From a virus: a stretch of 35,602 nucleotides of DNA. A model generated the notes under the pieces. The model worked only from the letters and a program-made list of their open reading frames with translations. It made no database searches and had not been told where the DNA came from. Made by a program: the position numbers and the translations under genes. Below are positions 10,858-16,624 of the stretch, piece by piece. Every line of letters begins with the position of its first letter. Position 1 is the first letter of the stretch. The DNA lies in IMG/VR virus record IMGVR_UViG_3300005581_000055, positions 1 to 35,602 of that record, one strand, 5' to 3'.

Positions 10858-11112
10858 TTAATGTATGGTAGGTTTTGGTCCATCTTGGGATCCTTCTTCT
10901 AAACGTTGTAATAATTCAGTTATTTCCATATTCTTAAATAACTGCTGGTTAAGTGCCGCAACTATACTTTTAAAAACTTCTAAATTTTTTGGCTGAGAAT
11001 CATTTGGGGCCACAATTGGATGTATGAAATCCAATTGGCCATTTTCTTTAATAATGATGGCGCAATCGCTAGGGTTGCACTGATAGCCGGGTTTTGGAGT
11101 TATGATTGACAT
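10858..11112 (-). CDS. Small conserved-type phage protein, first gene of wedge operon
   Basis: An 84-residue hypothetical protein starting MSIITPKPGYQCNPSDCAI, with two N-terminal cysteines (in CNPSDC) and a C-terminal helix containing LLQRLEEG. No known domain is recognised. It is the promoter-proximal gene of the gp25-gp6 operon, about 25 bases downstream of a NATAAATA late box, so it should be expressed late with baseplate proteins; a structural or assembly role is a guess. Its first codons overlap the -35 box of the opposite-strand early promoter at 11106-11111. Confidence 0.75.
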   Translation of the reverse strand: MSIITPKPGYQCNPSDCAIIIKENGQLDFIHPIVAPNDSQPKNLEVFKSIVAALNQQLFKNMEITELLQRLEEGSQDGPKPTIH

Positions 11113-11134
11113 AATTTACGATTTAATGTATACT
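11106..11134 (+). promoter_or_regulatory. Sigma70-type early promoter
   Basis: TTGACA at 11106-11111, a 17-base spacer and TATACT at 11129-11134 (five of six -10 matches). The expected transcription start, near 11141, leaves a short leader with GGAGG at 11156-11160 before the ATG at 11167. The -35 box lies inside the start of the divergent gene ending at 11112. Confidence 0.75.
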
Positions 11135-11136
11135 TG

Positions 11137-11144
11137 TATTTATT
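11137..11144 (-). promoter_or_regulatory. T4-type late promoter box (AATAAATA)
   Basis: Read on the minus strand this is AATAAATA, matching the NATAAATA late element used by gp55-type sigma factors in T4-like phages. It lies 25 bases before the start of the first wedge-operon gene and overlaps the start region of the opposite early transcript. Confidence 0.6.
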
Positions 11145-11166
11145 TGCACAAATCTGGAGGATTTTA

Positions 11167-11562
11167 ATGTCGATGCATATCGAAGGGCCATGGCTTAGTA
11201 CTACTGGTAAGCGTAAAGGCAAACTAAAGTTTAAGTCAGCCGCAGAGGCACAACGTGCTAGGGAATTAGACGCAAGCTGGAAAGAATTGCTTAAACGTCA
11301 AGGTCTTGAGCTTGAAGAACGGAAGCGCAAGCAGGCAATGAGTGCAGAACCATTGGCTGGTAATTATTCATTAGCTATTCCAGAAGGCCGAAGCACTAGT
11401 CATATTAAAAGTCTAGGACAGGACAACGGTGTTGCAACCTTGGCTCCAGCCAAAGTGTATACCGGCACTAAAGTTAAAGGCATTGCTACTATGCACAAGT
11501 CTAATGCGGTGCCTGTGTTTAGCGACGAAGAAGCCATAGATATTAGTAGGATGCGTAGGTAA
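11167..11562 (+). CDS. Conserved hypothetical phage protein
   Basis: Start chosen at ATG 11167 because a strong GGAGG ribosome site lies six bases upstream; an upstream in-frame start at 11134 would fall within the promoter. The 131-residue product starts MSMHIEGPWLSTTGKRKGK, has a strongly charged helix around residues 22-60 (KSAAEAQRARELDASWKE...), and ends with HKSNAVPVFSDEEAIDISRMRR. That C-terminal motif (K-S-N-x-VPVF followed by an acidic stretch and MRR) recurs in small unknown proteins of many tailed phages, to my memory. No function is assigned. It is the first gene of a three-gene early unit. Confidence 0.82.
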   Translation: MSMHIEGPWLSTTGKRKGKLKFKSAAEAQRARELDASWKELLKRQGLELEERKRKQAMSAEPLAGNYSLAIPEGRSTSHIKSLGQDNGVATLAPAKVYTGTKVKGIATMHKSNAVPVFSDEEAIDISRMRR

Positions 11563-11585
11563 ATAATTTAACTAAGGAGTCTATT

Positions 11586-11744
11586 ATGGATGAAAAGTCT
11601 TGCCCGTTGGAGCATACAGAACATGCTCGACATTGTTCTCTACTAGATGGCCACAAAACAGAAAACAGCGTATGCCAATACAAAGATGAATGTAAGCAGA
11701 TGTACGCATCATTAAAAAATACACCACTAGAGGAAGTATTATGA
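11586..11744 (+). CDS. Small cysteine-rich protein (52 aa)
   Basis: ATG at 11586 is preceded by AAGGAG at a good distance. The product starts MDEKSCPLEHTEHARHC and ends KNTPLEEVL. Four cysteines (6, 17, 30, 36) plus histidines in the N-terminal half could bind a metal, but no family is recognised. The stop overlaps the next gene's start as ATGA, so the two are translationally coupled. Confidence 0.7.
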   Translation: MDEKSCPLEHTEHARHCSLLDGHKTENSVCQYKDECKQMYASLKNTPLEEVL

Positions 11745-12034
11745 AAAAACTTATTTTAGTGTTAGCTGTATTGGCATTAACCGGATGTTCAACCAGACAA
11801 ATGGGGCCAGCATTAGTGGGCGGCGTAATTGGTTATGCTATTGCTAAAGACGCTGAGCCTAAAACTGTAGTAATTAGACAACCGGTTATTGTTCATAGTG
11901 TCCCAGTATCCAATGGTAGGCCAGAATTTTCACATTGTGTAGGATATCCGCTAGGAAGAGATCGAGACGCTTGTAATCGCGGTGCTATGGACAGGGCATC
12001 GGACGATGCTTATCGTTATGGTCGTTACAGATAA
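11741..12034 (+). CDS. Putative outer-membrane or periplasmic lipoprotein
   Basis: A 97-residue protein with a classic signal peptide: two lysines after Met, a hydrophobic run, and the lipobox LTGC with the lipidated cysteine at residue 16. After cleavage the mature part has a glycine-rich hydrophobic segment (MGPALVGGVIGYAIAK, resembling a glycine-zipper) and a Arg/Tyr/Asp-rich tail. Phage lipoproteins of this size act in lysis (Rz1-like spanin) or in superinfection exclusion; there is no Rz partner next to it, and it is short of proline compared with Rz1. The start overlaps the previous stop. Its last ten bases overlap the convergent gene on the other strand. Confidence 0.8.
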   Translation: MKKLILVLAVLALTGCSTRQMGPALVGGVIGYAIAKDAEPKTVVIRQPVIVHSVPVSNGRPEFSHCVGYPLGRDRDACNRGAMDRASDDAYRYGRYR

Positions 12035-12675
12035 CTTGTAAAAATACTAAGCCCTATTTTACTTTGGGCTCCGGCTTCTAAAAAATTAGTAGACACATGA
12101 AGGTGTTTGCGGTCAAAAACAATAATGTCTCCGGGAATCCATTCGCATCTGTTTAACACAGACATCCCTTCAAAGTTACTTCGGTCTAAATGATTGCATT
12201 CAGTAACTAACGTCTCGTCGAATCCTTGTACAAGGCCACAGACCTCAGCATAGTCGTCCACTATTTTATTAAATTCTTCTTTTACGCCCGGTGTTCCTTT
12301 AACAAAGAAACTTGCGGCGCCGTCCCATTTTTGATTTAGTATGTATAATGCATTTTTAGAAGAATCATACGTAGGCGTTGTAAAAACTTTAAGGGGTATT
12401 ACAAATGTTTTATAAGGACGTGGATCAGGTATGCCTGTATCTGTATGGATTCTGTATGGTACATTGGTAGTAAAGAAATTACCGCTGGTAATTTCCCAAG
12501 TGCCTTTGCCTAACTCGTTGTCAATTATAGGTGTTATAATATCTATAACTATTGGAGTTAAATTGGAAAAATGACGTCCTGAAAATTTAGCATACTCGTT
12601 TAGGTCTAGTTGATGTTCATTCATTAACTTAGTTCTGCTCCATAGGTCTAATGCTTTTTTTAATACGTATGCCAT
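12025..12675 (-). CDS. Putative 2-oxoglutarate/Fe(II)-dependent oxygenase
   Basis: A 216-residue protein with the layout of a jelly-roll Fe(II)/2OG dioxygenase. The motif H77-T-D79 (in YRIHTDTG) would supply the first two iron ligands, and the C-terminal segment PGDIIVFDRKHLHVSTNF offers H191 or H193 as the third, followed by K206 and a final beta strand IGLSIFT. The family hydroxylates proteins, nucleic acids or small molecules; the substrate here is unknown. It is the last gene of a four-gene minus operon, and its ATG overlaps the stop of the PP-loop gene by one base (TAATG), implying coupled synthesis. Assignment rests on motif spacing, not on close similarity. Confidence 0.7.
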   Translation of the reverse strand: MAYVLKKALDLWSRTKLMNEHQLDLNEYAKFSGRHFSNLTPIVIDIITPIIDNELGKGTWEITSGNFFTTNVPYRIHTDTGIPDPRPYKTFVIPLKVFTTPTYDSSKNALYILNQKWDGAASFFVKGTPGVKEEFNKIVDDYAEVCGLVQGFDETLVTECNHLDRSNFEGMSVLNRCEWIPGDIIVFDRKHLHVSTNFLEAGAQSKIGLSIFTSYL

Positions 12676-13310
12676 TACTTTGAACCCGGATCTTTTTTAC
12701 CTAATATACGAAACGCCCACTCTCGTTCTGCACACTGAAAACATTGTCCACATCTTCCTATTTGCATTTCGGTACAGCTATGACTAAGCTCTAGCAATTT
12801 TTCTTGTCCAAATTGATAGTACAGATCTAAGGTATGTGTTTTATATAAGTCGACGAATGGCACCTGAGCACGTTTGTACTTGTTATGTGAGGGTCGCTCT
12901 GGGTATAATCCCGGCATCGGAAACTCTTCTGGCGGCGTTTGTTGGCTTCCGTAGAAAATGTAATCTACTATTCCGTTGTCTAGCATTGCCATAGTACCAG
13001 TTTCAACTTGCTTACTGTGATGTACTGTTGGGTCACCTACCGATAAAGGAACTGGTAACTTTAAATTTAACCGTTGATTAACGTATTCAACAATGTCTGG
13101 ACTATACAAGTACGCACCGTCTGTTCTTGGTACTGTAAATGGTATCAATTCTGCAGGATTAGGGCGTTGTTTGTTTAATAACGCTACAATATATAACAAT
13201 ATTGCACTATCTGCGCCGCCACTTACTGTTATGCCTACTTTTTTAGGCCAGTCTGGTATGTATATATTAAATCTTCGTATGTCGTTTTTTGGTCCACAAA
13301 TTATTAACAT
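12675..13310 (-). CDS. QueC-like PP-loop ATPase (N-type ATP pyrophosphatase)
   Basis: A 211-residue protein with the ATP-binding PP-loop SGGADS at residues 30-35 and a C-terminal cysteine set C179, C187, C190, C193 in the form C-x7-C-x2-C-x2-C. That combination resembles QueC, the 7-cyano-7-deazaguanine synthase, whose zinc site has the same arrangement. The rest of the 7-deazaguanine pathway (FolE, QueD, QueE) is absent from the window, so the substrate may differ. Start chosen at ATG 13310, which overlaps the preceding stop (TGATG); an in-frame TTG at 13403 would add 31 residues. It is flanked on both sides by oxygenase genes. Confidence 0.8.
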   Translation of the reverse strand: MLIICGPKNDIRRFNIYIPDWPKKVGITVSGGADSAILLYIVALLNKQRPNPAELIPFTVPRTDGAYLYSPDIVEYVNQRLNLKLPVPLSVGDPTVHHSKQVETGTMAMLDNGIVDYIFYGSQQTPPEEFPMPGLYPERPSHNKYKRAQVPFVDLYKTHTLDLYYQFGQEKLLELSHSCTEMQIGRCGQCFQCAEREWAFRILGKKDPGSK

Positions 13311-14014
13311 CAGTGTCGGTGTTGCAAATGGGCAATCACTTTGCTGACATTTGTAACTGTAAATGGAATATTCATAATTAAGTGGATGCTGTCGTCTGTC
13401 CAACTTATTGTTCTATGAGTCTTTTTTGTATTTACGTAATACACGCGGCCTTGTTCTATATTAATCTTTTTATCATCCATCCACCAATCATATTGATAAG
13501 GCGCGGCGTTTTTAATAAAACAAGCCAGTCTAAATTCTCTACGTGGGAATCCTGGACTGTCCCTGTGGGGAACAAAGTATCCGCCGGTATTACACTTTAC
13601 AAAAAAACTGCGGCCTACTGGAGCAAATTCTTGGAACAATGGATGCAAACTTGCACAGGCATCATATAGTGGTGTTAGTTTAGTAAATGCGCTATCACCC
13701 ACCGGCTTGCCTAATGCTTGTGCGGCTTCCGGCAGGCTAGGCAAACTACGATGGTCCCACCCTTCTATATCCAGTGTGGTAAGACTAAGTCCTAATCGGT
13801 TGTTTGGTCTATCCGTCCTAGGAAGATAGTCAACCCAGTCATTGGTAAACACGGACAATTCTTGTTCGAGTTGTGCCGTGTTTACCAAAAAGTCCAGCGG
13901 TTCAAAGTCGCCGATCCCTAATAATGTAGTCTCCGCTACCAGTTTATCAAAATTACTAATAGCTGGATCAACTGTACTTCGACTGTGACTTATGCCTTGC
14001 CCATTTACCGTCAT
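13310..14014 (-). CDS. Aspartyl/asparaginyl beta-hydroxylase-like 2OG oxygenase
   Basis: A 234-residue protein. The core VPHRDSPGFPRREFRLACFIKN gives the HxD iron motif (H150, D152) followed by arginines, and the segment GRVYYVNTKKTHRTISWTDDSIHLIMNI gives the distal iron histidine H200, in the order and spacing seen in the Asp/Asn beta-hydroxylase branch of Fe(II)/2OG enzymes. Phage copies are common in marine T4-like viruses, but their substrates are not known to me. The gene starts inside the stop of the HNH gene (ATGA) and ends overlapping the QueC-like gene (TGATG). Confidence 0.8.
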   Translation of the reverse strand: MTVNGQGISHSRSTVDPAISNFDKLVAETTLLGIGDFEPLDFLVNTAQLEQELSVFTNDWVDYLPRTDRPNNRLGLSLTTLDIEGWDHRSLPSLPEAAQALGKPVGDSAFTKLTPLYDACASLHPLFQEFAPVGRSFFVKCNTGGYFVPHRDSPGFPRREFRLACFIKNAAPYQYDWWMDDKKINIEQGRVYYVNTKKTHRTISWTDDSIHLIMNIPFTVTNVSKVIAHLQHRH

Positions 14015-14550
14015 GCGGCCTGCACTAACTCATCGGGCCATTGGATGTATTCTTTCCATGCTTCGTCCCTGATGTGAATTATTTGTTTACGAGCAAGTTT
14101 TGCCATTTCCCAATATGTGGGTGTACGTGGCTTTATCATTGGTTCCAGCGGGTCGGTACCTTTAATAAAGTTGCAAGTACGACATGCAGTAACAATGTTA
14201 TCCCATGTTGTTTCGCCACCTTGGCTACGTGGAACTACATGGTCAAATGTCAAGTCGTCCACATGAAATGCTTCTCCACAGTATTGACACTTGTGGCCGT
14301 CACGTAAATAAACCATTCGCCTGTTGAATGCTACACCAAAGCTAGGGTTTATCCATTTAGTAGCCACAATGATGCTGGGTACTTTCATAGTTACATATTG
14401 ACTGTGAACTTCCCAATCTGTGTATTCTTTAATTATTGTTGCCTTGTCGGCAAAGACTGCCTTAACAGCAGTTTGCCAGTCGACTGTGCTTAAAGGCAAT
14501 AGACATAATGGGTTGTAGTCTGCGTTTAGAACTAGTGTGTCGTTGCTCAT
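14011..14550 (-). CDS. HNH endonuclease
   Basis: A 179-residue protein from ATG 14550 (an in-frame TTG at 14571 is less likely). The N-terminus, MSNDTLVLNADYNPL, is characteristic of a widespread bacterial and phage HNH family. Zinc cysteines C88/C91 (CQYC) and C123/C126 (CRTC) flank the catalytic DH pair (D103, H104 in LTFDHVVPRSQGG) and N127, a complete HNH site. It may nick DNA as a free-standing homing-type or genome-processing enzyme. It is the first gene of the minus operon under the promoter at 14590-14618. A CTTAAATA sequence at 14558-14565 could be a variant late box. Confidence 0.9.
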   Translation of the reverse strand: MSNDTLVLNADYNPLCLLPLSTVDWQTAVKAVFADKATIIKEYTDWEVHSQYVTMKVPSIIVATKWINPSFGVAFNRRMVYLRDGHKCQYCGEAFHVDDLTFDHVVPRSQGGETTWDNIVTACRTCNFIKGTDPLEPMIKPRTPTYWEMAKLARKQIIHIRDEAWKEYIQWPDELVQAA

Positions 14551-14589
14551 GATTATATATTTAAGTTGCAATTCAGTTATTGAATAGCC

Positions 14590-14618
14590 ATTATAGCATA
14601 GTAGTCATTAGAAGTCTA
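14590..14618 (-). promoter_or_regulatory. Sigma70-type promoter for the HNH/oxygenase/PP-loop operon
   Basis: On the minus strand: TAGACT (four of six matches to TTGACA) at 14618-14613, a 17-base spacer ending TGC (extended -10), and a perfect TATAAT at 14595-14590. Its transcript would start about 30 bases before the ATG at 14550. Confidence 0.6.
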
Positions 14619-14636
14619 TTTGTGTTATTACCGTTT

Positions 14637-14644
14637 TATAAATA
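14637..14644 (+). promoter_or_regulatory. Possible late promoter box TATAAATA
   Basis: A perfect T4 late element on the plus strand, ending six bases before the ATG at 14650. Transcription from it would begin at or next to that ATG, giving a leaderless message. AT-rich surroundings mean chance occurrence cannot be excluded. Confidence 0.4.
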
Positions 14645-14649
14645 TTTGC

Positions 14650-14841
14650 ATGTTAGAAAAAGTAGCCGATACCGAAAAATCTAGAAGGCTGGCCGTTTGC
14701 AGTAAATGCGAACATTTATTTGCGCCCACAATGTCCTGTACCAAATGCGGATGTTTTTTAGCAGTTAAAGCATCGTTCAAAATTTTTAAATGCCCCATGG
14801 GGAAATGGGCCGTAAATTTGATTGACAATAAATCCAATTAA
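14650..14841 (+). CDS. Small zinc-ribbon protein
   Basis: A 63-residue protein whose core CSKCEHLFAPTMSCTKCGCF has two CxxC knuckles and a further cysteine, followed by KCPMGKWA; this is a compact zinc ribbon of a type seen in many phage small proteins. It could bind nucleic acid or a protein partner. ATG 14650 has no visible ribosome site; an in-frame TTG at 14620 seems less likely because it adds a non-conserved-looking leader. The last codons (LIDNKSN) contain the -35 box and most of the spacer of the promoter at 14822-14850. Confidence 0.75.
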   Translation: MLEKVADTEKSRRLAVCSKCEHLFAPTMSCTKCGCFLAVKASFKIFKCPMGKWAVNLIDNKSN

Positions 14842-14850
14842 TTGTATAAT
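14822..14850 (+). promoter_or_regulatory. Strong sigma70 promoter, repeat copy 1
   Basis: Perfect TTGACA (14822-14827), 17-base spacer, perfect TATAAT (14845-14850). The spacer ends with the palindrome CAATTAATTG (14835-14844), abutting the -10 box. Bases 14822-14863 are identical to 15169-15210. The transcript has a leader of about 20 bases with an A-rich AAAAAGG ribosome site before ATG 14878. Confidence 0.9.
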
Positions 14851-14877
14851 AGTGGCATAGTAACAAAAAAGGCTCGT

Positions 14878-15159
14878 ATGCAATTTAACTCTGCCCCTAG
14901 TAATACTTTATATGTAAAAGTAAACTTTAAGCGTCAGCCTTACTCAAATAATATAACTGCAATTCGCGTTGTAGCACATATATATTCAGATTTTGTGTCA
15001 AACAAAGCTCTATTTTTAATAGACATGTGCCCAGATAATACTAACATATTACAAGTAGAAGATGTTGTAAAAACGCTACAAAAACAAGCAAATTCCTTAA
15101 ACGTAAGTGTTACAATAGCAAAACCCGTATACAAAAGACTAGTAGAGAATGTTGCGTAA
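14878..15159 (+). CDS. Hypothetical early protein (93 aa)
   Basis: Start set at ATG 14878 because the promoter -10 box lies at 14845-14850, which rules out the longer frame beginning at 14842. The product starts MQFNSAPSNTLYVKVNFKRQ and looks like an alternating beta/alpha protein with a lysine-containing helix (VVKTLQKQANSL). No family is recognised. It has its own strong promoter, so it is likely one of the first abundant early proteins, perhaps a host-takeover factor; that is inference from expression context only. Confidence 0.75.
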   Translation: MQFNSAPSNTLYVKVNFKRQPYSNNITAIRVVAHIYSDFVSNKALFLIDMCPDNTNILQVEDVVKTLQKQANSLNVSVTIAKPVYKRLVENVA

Positions 15160-15168
15160 AAACAACAG

Positions 15169-15197
15169 TTGACAATAAATCCAATTAATTGTATAAT
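15169..15197 (+). promoter_or_regulatory. Strong sigma70 promoter, repeat copy 2
   Basis: TTGACA (15169-15174), 17-base spacer containing CAATTAATTG (15182-15191), TATAAT (15192-15197). It is identical over 42 bases to copy 1 and lies in the short gap between two small genes. An AAAAGG ribosome site follows before ATG 15227. Confidence 0.9.
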
Positions 15198-15226
15198 AGT
15201 GGCATAGTAAGTAAAAAGGAAACGCA

Positions 15227-15484
15227 ATGAAAGCACTTCAGACATATATCGACAAGCAGAATAAGTGGAACGCTATCTTCAAAGGTAGTCAATATGAAAT
15301 CAAAACTGCTAAAGGTCGGCAGGAAGTTGCCAACCGTATAGACTCGGATCTTAGTCCAGAGAATCTGTCATGCGACGGTGAACTGCCCCGTAGTCAGGTT
15401 CAAGCTAAGTATCGTTCATTGACTGCCGCGGCACGTGACTTGCAGAAGTTGGATCCTTCAGTTAAATTTTACGAATTTGCATAA
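15227..15484 (+). CDS. Hypothetical early protein (85 aa)
   Basis: The product starts MKALQTYIDKQNKWNAIFKG and is charged, mostly helical in character, with no recognised domain. The start is supported by AAAAGGAAA just upstream and by the promoter at 15169-15197. It is followed nine bases later by a small membrane protein gene. Function unknown. Confidence 0.75.
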   Translation: MKALQTYIDKQNKWNAIFKGSQYEIKTAKGRQEVANRIDSDLSPENLSCDGELPRSQVQAKYRSLTAAARDLQKLDPSVKFYEFA

Positions 15485-15493
15485 GAGTAAATC

Positions 15494-15712
15494 ATGGAAA
15501 AACTTTTTGTTGTGTTTGGTACAATTGCTTTCGGTGTTGCTGGCCTGCTGTTACTCAGTTTCTTACTGAGCTGGCCAGTATACATGCTTTGGAACGGTTG
15601 TCTGGTTGGTGCAGTGACAGGCGTAGTCGAAGTGACTTGGTTGCAAGCCTGGGGTATCACTGTACTGTGTGGCTTCCTGTTTAAATCAACCGCTAAGTCA
15701 AATGGAAATTAA
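15494..15712 (+). CDS. Small inner-membrane protein (two hydrophobic segments)
   Basis: A 72-residue protein with a hydrophobic segment at residues 4-32 (VVFGTIAFGVAGLLLLSFLLSW region) and a second at about 48-64 (TWLQAWGITVLCGFLFK). The pattern WPVYMLWNGCLVG followed by a LQAWG-LC-LF segment is one I associate with a small membrane protein recurring in unrelated tailed phages. Its role is unknown; early expression suggests host membrane modification rather than lysis. The end overlaps the next gene by eleven bases. Confidence 0.8.
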   Translation: MEKLFVVFGTIAFGVAGLLLLSFLLSWPVYMLWNGCLVGAVTGVVEVTWLQAWGITVLCGFLFKSTAKSNGN

Positions 15713-15992
15713 TAGAAACAAGTTTGGGTTCCTGGGTTGGAACAATAGCCCTGGGCACGACAAGATATGGGGCTTTATAGAAACAAGTCAGGGCGTGTTT
15801 GGATTCTGGGGTCGTCGTAAAGGCAAATTGTCTTTCAAAGAATACCCTAGTATCTGGGACGCTCATGACATTGCGAACCAAAAAGAGCGCAAGGGCTATC
15901 GTGGCACTGACGTAAGTGTTCTACCCACTGACTTTGAAGGACAATTAATGTTTGCTTGTTTGGGTATGGTTAAGTTTGGTATTGACAAATAA
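15702..15992 (+). CDS. Hypothetical early protein with WGR-like segment
   Basis: ATG 15702 lies inside the end of the membrane protein gene. The 96-residue product contains DKIWGFIETSQGVFGFWGRRKGKLSF (about residues 20-46), which loosely recalls WGR domains (a Trp-Gly-Arg motif that binds nucleic acid ends), but the similarity is too short to assign. Its last codons (FGIDK) hold the -35 box of the promoter at 15982-16010. Confidence 0.75.
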   Translation: MEINRNKFGFLGWNNSPGHDKIWGFIETSQGVFGFWGRRKGKLSFKEYPSIWDAHDIANQKERKGYRGTDVSVLPTDFEGQLMFACLGMVKFGIDK

Positions 15993-16010
15993 TCCAATTA
16001 ATTGTATAAT
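15982..16010 (+). promoter_or_regulatory. Strong sigma70 promoter, repeat copy 3
   Basis: TTGACA (15982-15987), 17-base spacer with the same palindrome CAATTAATTG (15995-16004), TATAAT (16005-16010). It differs from copies 1 and 2 by a few bases before the palindrome and after the -10 box. The -35 box overlaps the end of the upstream coding region. It drives 16041 onward, including DNA ligase. Confidence 0.9.
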
Positions 16011-16040
16011 ACTTGTATAGTAACTAAAAAGGACTTGAAA

Positions 16041-16367
16041 ATGATTGCACTAGATAACATCGAATCCATTCATAATACCGCGGTTTCGGCCGCTCAGAAG
16101 GCGGAAGCAGACTTTATTGCCCGACACGGCGAGCCAGGTTACTGTGGTTTTGCTTGGGTACATGTCAGCGAAAAAGCATCAACCAAATTGGGTCGTGCGC
16201 TGAAAACTGTGGGCTTCAAGCCTGCATATGGTGGCGGACTTCAACTTTGGAACCCCGGTGGCTCATTTACTCAGAGCATGGACATCAAAGAAACAGGTGC
16301 CCAGGCCTATGCCGATACATTGAGGGCATTTGGTATTACTGCATACATGAGTTCGAGGGCAGACTAA
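16041..16367 (+). CDS. Conserved-type hypothetical phage protein (108 aa)
   Basis: Start set at ATG 16041, after the promoter and an AAAAGGA ribosome site. The product starts MIALDNIESIHNTAVSAAQKAEADFI and has a central glycine-rich part GEPGYCGFAWVHV...GGGLQLWNPGG followed by a helix (KETGAQAYADTLRAFGI). I believe similar proteins occur in several tailed phages without known function. No catalytic motif is evident. Confidence 0.8.
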   Translation: MIALDNIESIHNTAVSAAQKAEADFIARHGEPGYCGFAWVHVSEKASTKLGRALKTVGFKPAYGGGLQLWNPGGSFTQSMDIKETGAQAYADTLRAFGITAYMSSRAD

Positions 16368-16368
16368 T

Positions 16369-16623
16369 ATGAGAGACCAATCAGTAGAGGATAAAGTTAT
16401 GCTGGCGCTTAAAGGCTACGAGTGGGTTAGAGAAAATCATGGCAGTTTGTTTGACCGTGGTGCCGCGGACAGTTATTATTCACGCAAACCCGACCCACAT
16501 TATGGAGGTGTCGGGGGAGAAAGTGGCAAGCGGCATGACGTGTTATCCTCCAAAGAGATTAAAGAATACATGGCAGGATTTGAGTACAACGAAGCATCCG
16601 GCGACAAAAAATATTATAATTAA
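16369..16623 (+). CDS. Conserved-type hypothetical phage protein (84 aa)
   Basis: It begins one base after the previous stop. The product carries the motif RGAADSYYSRKPDPHYGG, followed by a C-terminal segment EIKEYMAGFEYNEASGDKKYYN; this GAADSYY...PHY signature is common in small unknown phage and bacterial proteins. It precedes the DNA ligase gene by one base. No function is assigned. Confidence 0.82.
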   Translation: MRDQSVEDKVMLALKGYEWVRENHGSLFDRGAADSYYSRKPDPHYGGVGGESGKRHDVLSSKEIKEYMAGFEYNEASGDKKYYN

Positions 16624-16624
16624 T

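Noticed and set aside
13311-13403. TTG start extending the QueC-like protein by 31 residues
   Set aside because: The ATG at 13310 overlaps the upstream stop, the pattern used by the other genes of this operon; the extension overlaps the oxygenase coding end.
14620-14649. TTG start for the zinc-ribbon protein
   Set aside because: Adds ten residues with no ribosome site; ATG 14650 is preferred although it also lacks one.
16439-16624. Upstream extension of the ligase frame
   Set aside because: It lies over the conserved 84-residue gene, and the ATG at 16625 gives a protein matching T4 ligase in N-terminal length to the active lysine.
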